Origin: Chondrilla cf. caribensis
Lineage: Eukaryota; Porifera; Demospongiae; Chondrillida; Chondrillidae
NCBI GenBank assembly: GCA_964020155.1
Contig: OZ026564.1
Coordinates: 447,501 to 511,500, forward strand
Length of the DNA: 64,000 bases
Direction: 5' to 3'
This document shows positions 40,101 to 51,116 of this stretch, in pieces. Below the pieces are notes generated by a model that did not search any database, was not told the DNA's origin, and was given only the letters and a program-made list of their open reading frames with translations. Positions within the stretch are counted from its first letter, which is position 1. The number at the start of each line of letters is the position of its first letter. A program made the position numbers and the translations under genes.

Positions 40101-42449
40101 TCTTAGACTTATTTCGCTTGAAGTGTTATGGTACAGTGACTATCTGACTTCTCTGTCCTGCTGTGGGAAAGTCAGATAATTGTCTTAGCATCTGTAAAAT
40201 AGGGCTCTTTGAGCAAATGATAACAACTGGCCAAAACACAATTCTTTTAAATTAAGCCAAAATTGCATTGCTCCAGCCATTTCCTTCTCATCAATAGATC
40301 ACCTCCTATCTGTCCTTAGCCTCAGCCTCCATCCCACTTATGCAGGAAGTTAGAAGCCCTACATGTGCTTAATCATGGGCAACAAGTGGCCAATTTTTCA
40401 TGCTGGCTTAGTTATAATACCACACCCTAAATATTGTATGGAATCTCTCACAGAGCAAACAAATTGATGCACCAATATTGTTGCAATTTAGTGTCATAAT
40501 ATATGTAATATGATGATTGTTATTAAATACTGTAATAAGTAAAGGGGTCTGTAATCTCCAATATTTGCAGCTGACAGAGTAAAGGTTTCATTTCAAACAC
40601 CCCTCCTAACTGTGAGGGAGAACTCAACAAGTGTAACACTACAACTACAGAGTCATAGAGTGTATGGGAAACGTTTTTCTGTGTCCTTCATTTGTAATCA
40701 AGTCTTTCCAGTTGAAGCTAAAGGTATGAAGTAGCACATACACTGAAGGTGGCTTGTTCTGAGTTTTGATTAATCTGGAATTGGACACTTAATTGGTTCT
40801 GGAACTATCAAAGGAGTACTTACTGTGCTTCTCATAGATTGTATATTACTTAACACTCATTGAGTGAACAACATGAAACCCACAACATAGGTCTACAGTA
40901 TAAGAATGTACCATGATAACTGGCAACTTCAAAGAACCCTCAAGGATACATATCCTGTGTATCCCTGAGTTCCAAAGATGTGACATTTGATTAATCAATT
41001 AACTAACAACAAGTCAGCTGGTGGCTACAATCAGGATGCATGTCATTCATATTACTGTATCATCTTTAGGAAGGAAACACAGAAAATGGACCCTTTGTAT
41101 GAAGACCTCGGGTTTCACCCTTGGTATATATCCCATACTAAGGTTCTATTCTCTGTGTATCCGTACTGAAGGTGATATAACATATACATGGACTTGCTGA
41201 ATTGCATCTTATTTGTATGTATGTGGAATAGGATGGAAAGTCACTAGATTACACTGTGAATACTGTACACTCAGGATGTGTGTTTGTTTAAACGCATACT
41301 GGCTGACCAGTATTAGTATACTAATCACATCTTACATGTACACATGTAGATGGAGACGATTTCACAGCAGGTGTTCACACTGTACACTTTGAAGAAAATC
41401 AAACTGTTTCCAGTACAGCTGAGATTGCAATAGTGAATGATTCCTTGCCAGAATGTACCGAATCCTTCATTTGCATGATATTGAGACCAAAAGGAGAATC
41501 CGGTATTGTCGGTGGAGACACTAACACAATCACTGTTGTTATTGAAGACGACGATGGTGAATACAGCTCATTTCACAGTATCCATGATCTATGAGAGGGA
41601 TTATTGTCACTATGAAGTAGTCTGTCAACTAGTTTATTCTATTTTATTTAACTCATACAAGTTCATTATAATTATATACAGTGGCAGGGCTTGAAAATAT
41701 AATGCGTAATTCATCAATAATAATTATTGTTAATGAGGTGAGTACTAATATTTCTATAACTGCCAACATCTTCAATCTCCCACACAGCACCATTTGTTAT
41801 GTTTGTTGACACAAGTGTTGCTGAACGTGAGGGAAAGGTAGTCAGTTTGAGGGTTAAGCGATCCAGGACAATCACGAGAAAACTCAAATGTACAGTTCGT
41901 ACAGAGTCAACTACAGCTATAGCAGGTGTGTATACCGTGGGTCTGGTGTATACTGGGGTTAGGTAAATCTACGTACATTATCTTGTAGATGTTATGTTGA
42001 TAATAATGTATAACAAATCGGAACCATATGTAAATGTGGGGGAGGTGAGTAGTATCGGTAATTCCATGTGAGAACAGGGACTAACTCATGTCTGAATGTA
42101 TGGCTAATAGACCTTTTCCAATACCTGATATACAGAGTGTTTTTTTCGCTTGGGAATTAAGTACATGAGTGATAATAATTATAATATGCATTACTTTTTC
42201 ACCAGTATATTGTACATACACATTTAGTTCCCTGTTAAATCCTCAGGAGTTGATTATCGTATGTTTACAAACTCTATTGAGTTTAAACGTCAAAATGCTG
42301 CATTTGAAGAGAAGACCATTTACCTTCAACTGTTGAAAGACAACTTGTCTGAAGGAAGAGAATGTTTCCGTGTTGTCCTGGAATGCAGGCCAAAGGACCT
42401 GACTGGGTGTTATCCACCCACAGCCACTGTGTGCATTCAAGGGAACTGA
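26380..42449 (+). CDS. Gene D: secreted protein with eleven Calx-beta domains
   Basis: Exons are 26380-26455, 26682-26810, 26887-27102, 27190-27342, 27433-27648, 28362-28529, 29902-30129, 30329-30502, 30691-30906, 33129-33257, 33322-33537, 33625-33771, 33862-34083, 34693-34857, 36513-36740, 36940-37113, 37325-37540, 39179-39316, 39385-39597, 40571-40723, 41350-41556, 41788-41925 and 42247-42449. They total 4125 nt, or 1374 residues, with every junction in phase 1. A signal exon is followed by two a-b-c-d supermodules, then three domains resembling those at the end of gene E or gene B. The C-terminus is CIQGN-stop; AATAAA follows at 42702. No membrane anchor is seen. Introns hold a pogo MITE, a LINE fragment and a pogo element with a dead transposase. 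Whether exon 26380 is a true start or an alternative first exon of a larger C+D gene cannot be decided from sequence. Confidence 0.75.
28986..29108 (+). repeat. 24-bp minisatellite in the type c intron
   Basis: About five copies of TGATAATGAGGTTGGACTG plus five bases. The matching intron at 35302-35447 has about six copies, and that at 15160-15185 has a single unit, showing the array expanded after duplication. Confidence 0.9.
29245..29842. mobile_element. pogo/Tigger-type MITE
   Basis: The left end CAGTGGGACCCCTATAATCT and right-end complement CAGTGGAACCCCTCGAATCC form inverted repeats followed by GGACACC motifs, typical of pogo/Tigger elements of the Tc1/mariner group. TA precedes the left end; the right side reads TG, possibly a mutated TA. 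There is no transposase frame. It sits in the intron between exons 28362-28529 and 29902-30129 and is missing from the paralogous introns. Confidence 0.7.
30959..31105 (+). repeat. (GT)n microsatellite
   Basis: The GT run is interrupted around 31027-31040. It is paralogous to 16566-16750. Confidence 0.9.
31290..32230 (+). other. Long intron stretch of gene D, unassigned
   Basis: Homology to the gene B intron stops near 31290. The following 900 bases contain no convincing exon or transposon ends. The part at 32030-32215 is a degenerate CA-rich tract. Splicing from 30906 to 33129 would skip it. Confidence 0.4.
32815..32955 (+). pseudogene. Hydrophobic exon-like relic, copy 3
   Basis: The nucleotide sequence resembles 19790-19960 (GTATGTACATA...GGCATTGG...ATCTATATTTGGTCA...GGTACATGG), but the frame is broken by indels. 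It lies before the type a exon at 33129, as copy 1 lies before that at 12913. Confidence 0.4.
35302..35447 (+). repeat. 24-bp minisatellite, second array
   Basis: About six copies of the GATAATGAGGTTGGACTGTG unit, paralogous to 28986-29108. Confidence 0.9.
35498..36295 (+). mobile_element. 5'-truncated LINE insertion
   Basis: The insertion interrupts a segment that is continuous in the paralogous intron of gene B near 15235 (TTTGATATTAATGATTATGA). It contains the 3' end of a non-LTR retrotransposon ORF and finishes in a (TA)n tail. The left border near 35498 and the tail near 36295 flank a repeated ATATTAA. Confidence 0.7.
35613..36158 (+). CDS. LINE ORF2 C-terminal fragment
   Basis: This 181-codon open frame resembles the region downstream of reverse transcriptase in many LINE proteins: a [13 protein letters not shown] stretch, [20 protein letters not shown], then a cysteine/histidine cluster (CSLC...[11 protein letters not shown]). 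The reverse transcriptase and endonuclease are absent, so it is a dead fragment carried with the insertion, not a host gene. Confidence 0.7.
   Translation: MTLSPQPCEVVLSRLHDQTIQQLKSDIDCTQGFTPSGGSKLRTYRLIKPNTFDPEPYLSLISNPMVRQAVTKFRISDHKLAIEIGRHCRPPKPVEDRTCSLCNTQSVEDEIHFLIHCSAYDFIRFNLFQLATNLNHNFRSLSSTDKFIFLMCNKNKSIIEQTSNFIYKAMQHRYSMMPPNI
37978..38906. mobile_element. pogo/Tigger-type element with relic transposase
   Basis: Inverted ends CAGTGGTACCCCTTTTGAGA (left) and the complement CAGTAGTACCCCTTTTGAGA (right) are flanked by TA on both sides (37976-37977 and 38907-38908), the Tc1/mariner-type duplication. The paralogous sequence of gene E near 54420 (GGTTCACAAGGCACTCTCC) looks like the empty site. 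A transposase remnant lies inside on the minus strand. Confidence 0.85.
38347..38668 (-). pseudogene. pogo/Tigger transposase N-terminal relic
   Basis: The minus strand shows the DNA-binding start of a pogo/CENP-B-like transposase: an RKVLTL motif after an ATG at 38668, then after a frameshift [20 protein letters not shown], and later GYEDL...WEWFTVARS and PVSGRMIQE. The frame is broken by a frameshift near 38600, a stop at 38500-38502 and a stop at 38347-38349, and the catalytic domain is missing. Confidence 0.8.
38910..39110 (+). repeat. CACTCTCCACC-type pyrimidine-rich repeats
   Basis: Irregular short repeats of CACTCTCCACCC precede the exon at 39179. A similar tract occurs at 54428-54545 and a shorter one at 22055-22095. 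Confidence 0.8.
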
Positions 42450-42701
42450 TAATACACTGCAGTATACCAGCTGCACTAGTGTAGTGTAGTGTACCCATTT
42501 ACAAAGGCACATTAATTATAGCATTTACATAATTTACTTTTCTCGTACATAGTGAAACAGGTAACCATGTATTATGACTATTATCATTGTATTGATTTCT
42601 ATATTGTATGCTCAGTTTAATTGGTATACGTACACATTTATCATAATGTAGTCCTATCAATGCTTCATGGAGTGTTGTAAAACTATAGACTATACATATA
42701 G

Positions 42702-42707
42702 AATAAA
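42702..42707 (+). other. Polyadenylation signal candidate of gene D
   Basis: AATAAA lies about 250 bases after the stop at 42449. Confidence 0.35.
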
Positions 42708-42758
42708 TACTAATATTATACATATACTGTATCTATGATATAGAATATGATTTAATTT

Positions 42759-43122
42759 AGGGCTGGGAATCGGCTGTAACTTTCAAATCGATTATAAGTA
42801 CATATTAACTGATTGATTAATCGATTAATCAGTAGAAGCAATTAAGTGGGTGTAACCGGAAACCACTCCCACTTTATTAGACTGAGTAGTCATCCAATAG
42901 ACATGAAGTGAAGTCTATATATAGAGTCCTTTTTGCATTTCAGGTACAAAATTGAATTAACCCATAAAGTGAAGGTTCTGGGTAATAAGATGGGCGGCTT
43001 CATGTTCTACTCAAATGATTACTTCCTGTGATTTATTGATTTGCTTGCGCTAGTATCGATAATCAGTTTTAAAATGAAAATCGATTGATTAATTGATTAA
43101 TCAATTAATCGTCCCATCACTA
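42759..43122. mobile_element. hAT-like MITE candidate
   Basis: The left end AGGGCTGGGAATCG and right-end complement AGTGATGGGACGATTAAT form an imperfect inverted pair with interior ATTAATCGATTAATC-type sequence, as in many hAT MITEs. The target duplication is not clear. Confidence 0.45.
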
Positions 43123-43294
43123 ATTTCATTAATTATAAATACCTGTAATAAAGTTGTATATAATCACTGTGAATTAGAATGGATGTGAGATATAATGCAA
43201 GTAATAAAGTTAATGAGGAGATTGTAAAGACTTGTTGCATGTGAACTACCTAAATACTACATCCATTCCTTAGATTTTATACAAAATATAACGA

Positions 43295-43458
43295 TCATTT
43301 CCCTTTCTTCTTTGCTTTGTAGACCTTGTTCTCTTGTTCAATATACTTTGAAGGTAGTCCATAAGTGTCTGTACATGTGGAGAGGACATGTTGAGGGTCT
43401 TGTACAACATGTACTATACATGAACATAGTACATACCTACATGCATGCATGCTCACAT

Positions 43459-43546
<88 letters not shown>

Positions 43547-43650
43547 AGAGAGACATATGTACATACCTATTAGAAGCCTTGTCAACATCTTGGTGACATC
43601 AACCTGTACAAACACCTGCTTCTCACCAGGACGAGCTACTGACTGGATCA
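43295..43650 (-). CDS. EIF2D: eIF2D, last two exons (C-terminal SUI1 end)
   Basis: Two minus-strand exons, 43650-43567 and 43368-43295, join in phase 1 through a GT/AG intron containing a CA/TG microsatellite. The peptide contains PGEKQVFVQVDVTKM, then TYGLPSKYIEQENKVYKAKK and ends KGK-stop. This fits the C-terminal SUI1 tail of eIF2D (ligatin), where a P-G-x-K stretch precedes a Y-x-L-P-x-K-x-I motif and a basic end. eIF2D is a ribosome-associated factor that delivers tRNA to the P site and acts in recycling or reinitiation. The N-terminal exons are about 15 kb to the right (58352-61291), with another gene between, and the middle of the protein was not found. Confidence 0.7.
43459..43543 (+). 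repeat. (CA)n microsatellite
   Basis: A CA run inside the last intron of the eIF2D C-terminal exons. Confidence 0.95.
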
Positions 43651-43684
43651 CTGGAGAAGAGATACATTGCAACAGTGAAAGTGA

Positions 43685-43882
43685 CAGAAGGACGTCAAGT
43701 GTACAGTGTGACAGGAGGACATGGAGTGTACAGTGTGAAAGGAGGACGTCGAGTGTACAGTGTGACAGGAGGACATTGAGTGTACAGTGTGACAGGAGGA
43801 CGTCGAGTGTACAGTGTGACAGGAGGACATGGAGTGTACAGTGTGACAGGAAGACGTCGAGTGTACAGTGTGACAGGAGGAG
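43685..43882 (+). repeat. 27-bp minisatellite
   Basis: About seven copies of a 27-bp unit containing GAGTGTACAGTGTGACAGGA lie upstream (minus sense) of the eIF2D C-terminal exons. Confidence 0.9.
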
Positions 43883-44078
43883 ATTAACTATGTCTTAAAC
43901 AGTACTACAGTATAAGGTGCCTGTCATTTAATGCATATTTCAGTGAAGAATCTTTGAAAGATTTCTAATGGCAGGTCAAACAGCAGCTGGAATAACAGAG
44001 ATTGCACATGCACTCTCGCTCTCTCTCTGTCTCACAACAGCTTGTGTTCAGCTGTAGACCTGAAATTAAGGGATGTTT

Positions 44079-44121
44079 TGTGACTTATCAGTGCCCTGGC
44101 ACTGGGCACTGATAAGTCACA
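44079..44121. repeat. Short palindrome
   Basis: GTGACTTATCAGTGCC is mirrored by GGCACTGATAAGTCAC with a loop of a few bases, capable of a strong hairpin. Confidence 0.8.
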
Positions 44122-44221
44122 TAGCATCCCATAATTTCAGGAGGTTCACACTACACAACACACATGCTTGTTTGGTGTGGTGGTTACCATAGCAACACAC
44201 AGTGCTCACCTGATGCACTAG

Positions 44222-44386
<165 letters not shown>

Positions 44387-44508
44387 TGACTGATTGGATA
44401 TGGTGCCAGCAACCATGATATGCTACTAATGGAGCGGTTGATGATCAGCAGTGATCAGTTCGAGGTGGACGTGTGTGGCAAGTGCGGCGTACTTGGCTAC
44501 TCTGGATG

Positions 44509-44570
44509 GTGTGTGTGTGTGTGTGTGTGTGTGCGCGTGTGGTGTGTGTGTGTGTGGTGTGAATGTGTGC

Positions 44571-44603
<33 letters not shown>

Positions 44604-44658
44604 TGTGAGTGTGTGTGGTGTGTGTGTGTGTGTGTGTGTGTGGTGTGAGTGTGTGGTG

Positions 44659-44689
<31 letters not shown>

Positions 44690-44706
44690 TGTGGTGTGTG
44701 TGTGTG

Positions 44707-44750
<44 letters not shown>

Positions 44751-44764
44751 TGTGAGTGTGTGTG
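44509..44764 (+). repeat. (GT)n / GTGTGGTGTGAGT repeat
   Basis: Degenerate GT-rich array starting exactly at the donor of the RPC2 exon. Confidence 0.9.
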
Positions 44765-44799
44765 TAAGCTTGTGTTTGAGTATTTCAATTGTGTCTTCC

Positions 44800-45092
44800 T
44801 CACCACCTCACACTGTGGTACTCCTCACCCCCATCCTCCTCACCCGCCATCCTCCTCACCCCCTCCTCACCTCCATCCTCCTCACCCCTCATCCACCTCT
44901 CACCCTCCACCCTCCTCACCCCCATCCTCCTCTCACCCCCTCCTCACCTCCCATCCTCCTCTCACCCCCTCCTCACCCCCCACCCTCCTCTCACCCCCTC
45001 CTAACCCCATCCACCTCTCACCCGCCATCTTCCTCACCCCCATCTTCCTCACCCCCATCCTCCTCACCCCATCCTCCTCTCACCTCCTCCAG
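44800..45092 (+). repeat. CCTCCTCACCCC-type repeat
   Basis: A pyrimidine-rich array of irregular CCATCCTCCTCACCCC units forms the polypyrimidine region directly before the RPC2 last-exon acceptor. Confidence 0.9.
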
Positions 45093-45222
45093 GTGCCACA
45101 GTTGCCGCAGTTCAGGATATGTATCCTCCATCAAGATCCCCTACGCATGCAAGCTCCTCTTCCAGGAACTCCAATCCATGAACATTGTCCCGCGAATATC
45201 ACTCACCAAATGTATTGACTAA

Positions 45223-46979
45223 CCTTCCATTGGTGGTTGGTGTGTATGACACGTGATTTATTAAACGTTTTTTAATTAAGGTGCGGTGGATTGCGCAATG
45301 TAGCAGTCCTATTGTACAACACCTACTAATGACACTTGACAAAATTCAACGAGAGCCGTTCCCACCAGAGGCGAGCTGTATCAGCAGGGAGAAGCGTGCT
45401 TCAGTGCTGGAAATCTGCACTGAGATGAAATTGGAAGCCAAGCGTACCTGCATGTCACCCCGATTATGTCTTTGAAGTCCTATCCCTGAAGAAGAAGAAG
45501 TGTTCTTGTGATGGAAGCTTGCGGAGCCTTGGAAGTAACTGGATATGCCAACGTTTCTATGGGGAACGGACGGTAATTAGATTGTCGTTATGTGTGTGTG
45601 TGTGTGTAAATAATACGTCTGTTGGTGCCCTAAGATCTCCAGAACAATGAGGCATTTGTTTGGGTCCATTCTTCTGGTGTCCTCTCACCTGGCCTGTTTC
45701 TATGTCGACTAACGAGGTTAGGGACAACCTCAAAGCGAAGACATGTACAATTGTCCCTTTGAATAGTTTAGTGTGTTGCAGGACAGCGTGAGGTCTTGAT
45801 GGGTTGGGTTGGTGCAGCTTCATGTTATGATGAGGTTGCCATGGTAATCTGTTGAGAAATAGGTACTGCGTTCACTTTCTGGTGAAGACTGGAGGGATGG
45901 TTTGAGATGACACTTCACAGAGCTGGCATATGAGATAAAATAGATTTGTGTATTTTTTCACCATATTTGAGCGGAATTATCTGAAGATTTTCCCACACAA
46001 GACAAATTTGGAATGTTTTCCATTTGCTGCACTGCATACCACCACCACTGGCAGCATTGTCCCGTGCATCGACTGCACATACCAGAAGTGCACAGTGTGG
46101 TTTCCAGGTATCAGCCTGTGATGTCCGGACCTGATGAACTGGAACAGGAAATAATTGTCATATGAGCAAGAGTGTATGTTACGGGCGCACCTTCACTGAT
46201 CAATTAGAGATTTCAATGATTTGATGAATTGTTTTGAGAATGGCTCTCTAGCCTGGTGGTAGGGAATCCTGACTGTGAGGAGAAGCCCAACATGAAAGGA
46301 CCTCATGCTACAGTGTTGATAGGCCACCACAAATGGTAGTAGTTACCATACACACACACACCTCGAACTTCCTCTCATTATCATGCTGGTGTCATTGCAC
46401 ACATTGGTATGCATATACACTCGTGCACAAAACACACTCATCATGTGGAGAAAGAGATGAGTCAGTGACTATCATAAACCAGAGATAATATGCACAAATG
46501 TGATCTTTACAAGTACCTACATATGTACAATAGCCATGAAGGTGTGTTCATGTCAGAAGTACAGCAATGCCCATGGATGAGATTGTGGTTGTAGTTTTCC
46601 ATTCGAAAGTTTGAACTGATCGTGATAGTGGCCTGACAGTTGCTTCCACTAAGATAGATACCAGCAGCCCTCCTACCTGACCCAAACCTGACCCTACCCG
46701 AACCTCTCCGCTATTCCCGCCATCCCTTCCCACCGCTACCTGCACTGCAGCCATACCGTGCTGTGTGTGATTTATACTAATTCATACACCTTATATCAAT
46801 ATACATCTGTAGCTATCTTATTAGAACGAGCTGCTATTCGATCCATAGGAGGTCGCTGCGGATAGTTTGCGAACGTACTCGTTGACTTCGTGCTCACTTT
46901 CTCCACTGCTCCTTCGTCTCCTAACAGAAGCCAGGGTTGCGAGGAATACGGGTTGCCACGTGTGGTCCCTCACAGAGTC
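45223..46979 (+). other. Intergenic, no clear gene
   Basis: GC content is somewhat higher than in the introns. An open frame at 45281-45475 contains LDKIQREPFPPEASCISREK but has no recognised relatives and no fitting splice sites. Nothing resembling the missing middle of eIF2D or RPC2 was found on either strand. Confidence 0.4.
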
Positions 46980-47599
46980 ATGGGCAACGCTAAACGGTCA
47001 GCGGCGCTGTTCCTGGTGGCGTGTGCCCTCCTCGCTAGCGGCGTTGAAGGACAAGACAGGAGTAAGAGCACGACAAGGTTTTTCGAAGCTAGCTTTTAGT
47101 CTAACTCTGTCTTTTCGGACTTTAGTGGTTTCCGTGAGGTTTGCTCTTGGAGAATACGCCACGGACGAAGACGCTGGAACGATGTCCGTTAATCTTGCCG
47201 CCGTCGGTCTGTCCGAGTTGAACTGCAGCGGTCCAGTGAACGTCACCGTTTGGTTGGCGAACAGAGATTTCGACGCAACTCCTTTCGACATATCACTAGG
47301 TAAGCCTCCCTCAGAGATCGACTTGGTACAGTGAAGTTCATTCCTACCGTTAACTTGCAGGAGGAGGAGACTTCATTCTGGATTTGGGTGGTCTGTCCAA
47401 CGATCCTTTCACAGTCACCTTCCAACCAAACGCTGAGATCTCCTCAGATCATGTGATCAATCTGATTGGGGATAACTTGTACGAAGGGGCTGAGTCCTTT
47501 TACCTGGAAATTCTGAACATTTGTGCTCCAGAGTCGTGTGCTGCAAGGGTGAAAATAGGCACCCCATCACAAGTGCAAGTGGAGATAGAAGACAATGAT

Positions 47600-47658
<59 letters not shown>

Positions 47659-48492
47659 TGTGCAATACTCATGCATCCATGCTGTTAAAACCTTCCAATT
47701 TAGTTCTTAATGTGAACTTCACTGAAACACTAATAACTGTAAGGGAGGGGGAGAAGGCTACCATCACTGGAGAGACACATGGAAGTCCATTTCAGAGACC
47801 ACTGCAGATTGGATTGATTTGTTTTTCACCACTACCCAACAGTCGTCTGCAACCAGGTATGTTGGTGTATGGGCACTGTGTCTTCTGTGTGTACACTACA
47901 TATGTACTGTATGTACTGTATGAACTGTATGTACTTTGTGTACTGTATGTACTGTATGTACTGTGTGTACTGTATGTACTGTGTGTATTGTGTGTACTGT
48001 ATGTACTGTGTGTATTGTGTGTACTGTATGTACTGTTTGTACTGTATGTACTGTGTGTATTGTGTGTACTGTGTGTGTATGTATATACTGTATATTGCCT
48101 ATTTTCAACAGCATCTGCAAATGATGATTATGACGCTTCAAGCCAAAGCAGACTAGTGTTTGACCAAATCAATGTGCAGCCCCCTGTGACATCAAGTGTG
48201 GAGATTCAAACCATTGATGATGATTTTGCTGAAGATACAGAATCGTTTGTTTGCGCCCTGAGGCTGACCGTCAACCCAGGTGATCCTCTACAAGCCATCA
48301 ACCCAGACACAGTGACCATATTCATCATCGACAATGATAGTGAGTTGAGACACAAATATGTATATCTAGTGAGGATTACCACCTTAAGAACAATATATCT
48401 GATAAGTGGTTATTGTTGATGTTGTAAAGGGATTCTACAGTACAAATGGTCCTAATATAAAGGTGGTTCATAATATACATGCGCATGGAGTT

Positions 48493-48535
<43 letters not shown>

Positions 48536-48764
48536 ACACACATATACACAAAAAACATCTGCATGCATACTTCCTTCATGGTAACTATTCCTATGTATTC
48601 ATATGTTGACCCTGCACAGCTGTGAATGTGGACTTTGTCAACACCAGCTACACTGTGTCAGAGTCCGGAGGTTCTGTGAACGTGTCCATTGTGTTGATGG
48701 GGAAGCATGTTATTCCACTGGAGGTGACAGTGGAGTGTGTCGAGGATGAACCCATTTCAGCTAG

Positions 48765-48833
<69 letters not shown>

Positions 48834-51078
48834 TGTGCATGTGTGTGTGTGTGTGTGTCTTGTGTGCATGTGTGGTGTGGGTGTGTATGGGTGTGAGTGT
48901 GTAATACCTGATGTCCATAGTTCCATCATTGCCTTCCCTTCCATCATCACAGATGGCAGTGACTTCCTCAGTGTTCACAGAGTCTTTGAATTCCCACCAA
49001 ATTGTAGTGATGAAGGCACCACCACGTCCGATCCCATCACCATCACCATCCTGCCTGACATGATTTTGGAGGATGCAGAGAGCTTTGTGTGTAGAATGGT
49101 CAACCTCACTCATCCTCGCATCATTGCTGGGGAAGACGCCAAGGTTTCCATCATTGACGATGACAGTTAGTTTGAGGGCAACACAGGGATGTCCTGTCTT
49201 GTACGGGGAGAATTTATGGGTATTTACCATCATATTCACATCCGCTTCCTGGTGTATGTACACCTCTTCCTGGTGTATGTACATCCACTTCCTGGTATAT
49301 GTACACTACTTCCTGGTGTATGTACATCCACTTCCTGGTATATGTACACTACTTCCTGGTGTATGTAAATCTACTTCCTGGTATATGTACATCTACTTCC
49401 TGGTGCATTACTGATATATGATTCAATGATTTTGACATAATGTAGTCTTACTTCTATCGTGACATGTTCCGAGGAGAGCTGTATAACTAGGTATGAATGT
49501 AGTTCAGGACCTCACTAAACAGAAAATGGCAGTATATGTCTTGCCAGATGTGTGTACGCCAGTTTTCTGATGGAATGCACTTGTTGAATGTTGTCGTCAG
49601 CCAATCACAATATTCAGTAACAGTTTGGGGTGGTGTGTGTGGGCGATGGAATGTGTGTGTGTGTGTGTGCGTGCGTGTGTGCGTGCGTGTGTGTGGTGTG
49701 GGGGGTGGTGTGGTGTGGGGGGTGATGTGTGTGTGGGTGGGATGAGGTGTGTTTGAGCGGTGTGAGGTGTGGAGGGGTGGTGTGTGTGGGGGGGTTAATG
49801 TACTTGTGTTTTTGTTGTTTACTCACCTGTCCTCCTGTGGACATGCTCTCATGTTTGATGTCACCATTCTCTTCTTCTGTAGAACTCTGTGTGACATTCG
49901 ATGCCAGCAGCTACACAGTGGACGAAGGAGAGACTGCCTCTTTGAAGATAAATCTCAACAGACCATCCACTATCCCAATCAGTGTAATGGTGATGCTAAC
50001 AGATGGATCAGCTGTTGGTGAGTGAACTAGATTACCTTCTGGTGTCCCCAGGAGACCTGTACTGGGACATCTCATGATGTAGACTAGTCACATGCCCATC
50101 ACAGGACACCCCCAGTAGATGGGAAGTCTCCACTGCAGCCAAAACACATGAATAGCACACATCCGACCTTATTCACTGAACATGTTTGCTTGTATATTTG
50201 TATAACTTTGTATGACTTTGTGTGACTCTGTACGAACTAGTATTACTTTGTATACTCGTCATCCTAACCTATTGTATATTTCATTTCTTGCAGCTCCTGA
50301 TGATTATAACTGCTCTGCTGTGACCGACACATTCAGTCCCGGTTCCCAAATGATAGTTGTAGAATGCCCAACATTAGCTGATGACATCATTGAATTAGAC
50401 GAGTACTTCAGGGTAACACTTGTGGTGGAAGATAGCAATGACCTTTTGAGGGCTTGCGAGCCCAGCATGGCCAATGTTACCATCGTCGACCAAACCATGG
50501 CTACGGTGTTCTTCAATCCTCCCGAGTACGGAGTGACCGAGGGAGAGGTGACCGTTTTGATGTTGGAGATATCAGCGGAGGTAGCACCAGGTGTGGAGAT
50601 TACAGTTGCCGTGCTGCCCAATAATGGCACAGCTACCAGTGAGTTGTGTTTCCATTCCCAAATTGTGAATTGAACTCTTCACACTCCCATGTTGTATGCA
50701 GTTTCAAATTGAGAATGTGGACTAGATGTATTATCAGTGCTGGACTGTCTGTTTCTTATATACACATATTGCGCTCATACACTTCCAAATTCCATTTTTC
50801 AAATTGGGAACGTGAACCAGAGGGCTTTCTTTCCCTCTCAATGCAGGCCCGATGGACTTTGAGATCACACTCCATAACGTGGTGTTCTCGGGGACCAACA
50901 GAGCCTCTCTGGAGATCCCTACATTCAATGACAGCATCGTTGAAGGACCGGAGGAGTTTACTGCTAGTATTTTGACCACATCTGGGGTGGAAGCTGGTAG
51001 TCCGGATGTAGCTACTATTGACATCAACGACGCCAGCAGTAAGTCATTGAGCTGGGATGGGCATGGTTGAATAGTGTA

Positions 51079-51116
<38 letters not shown>

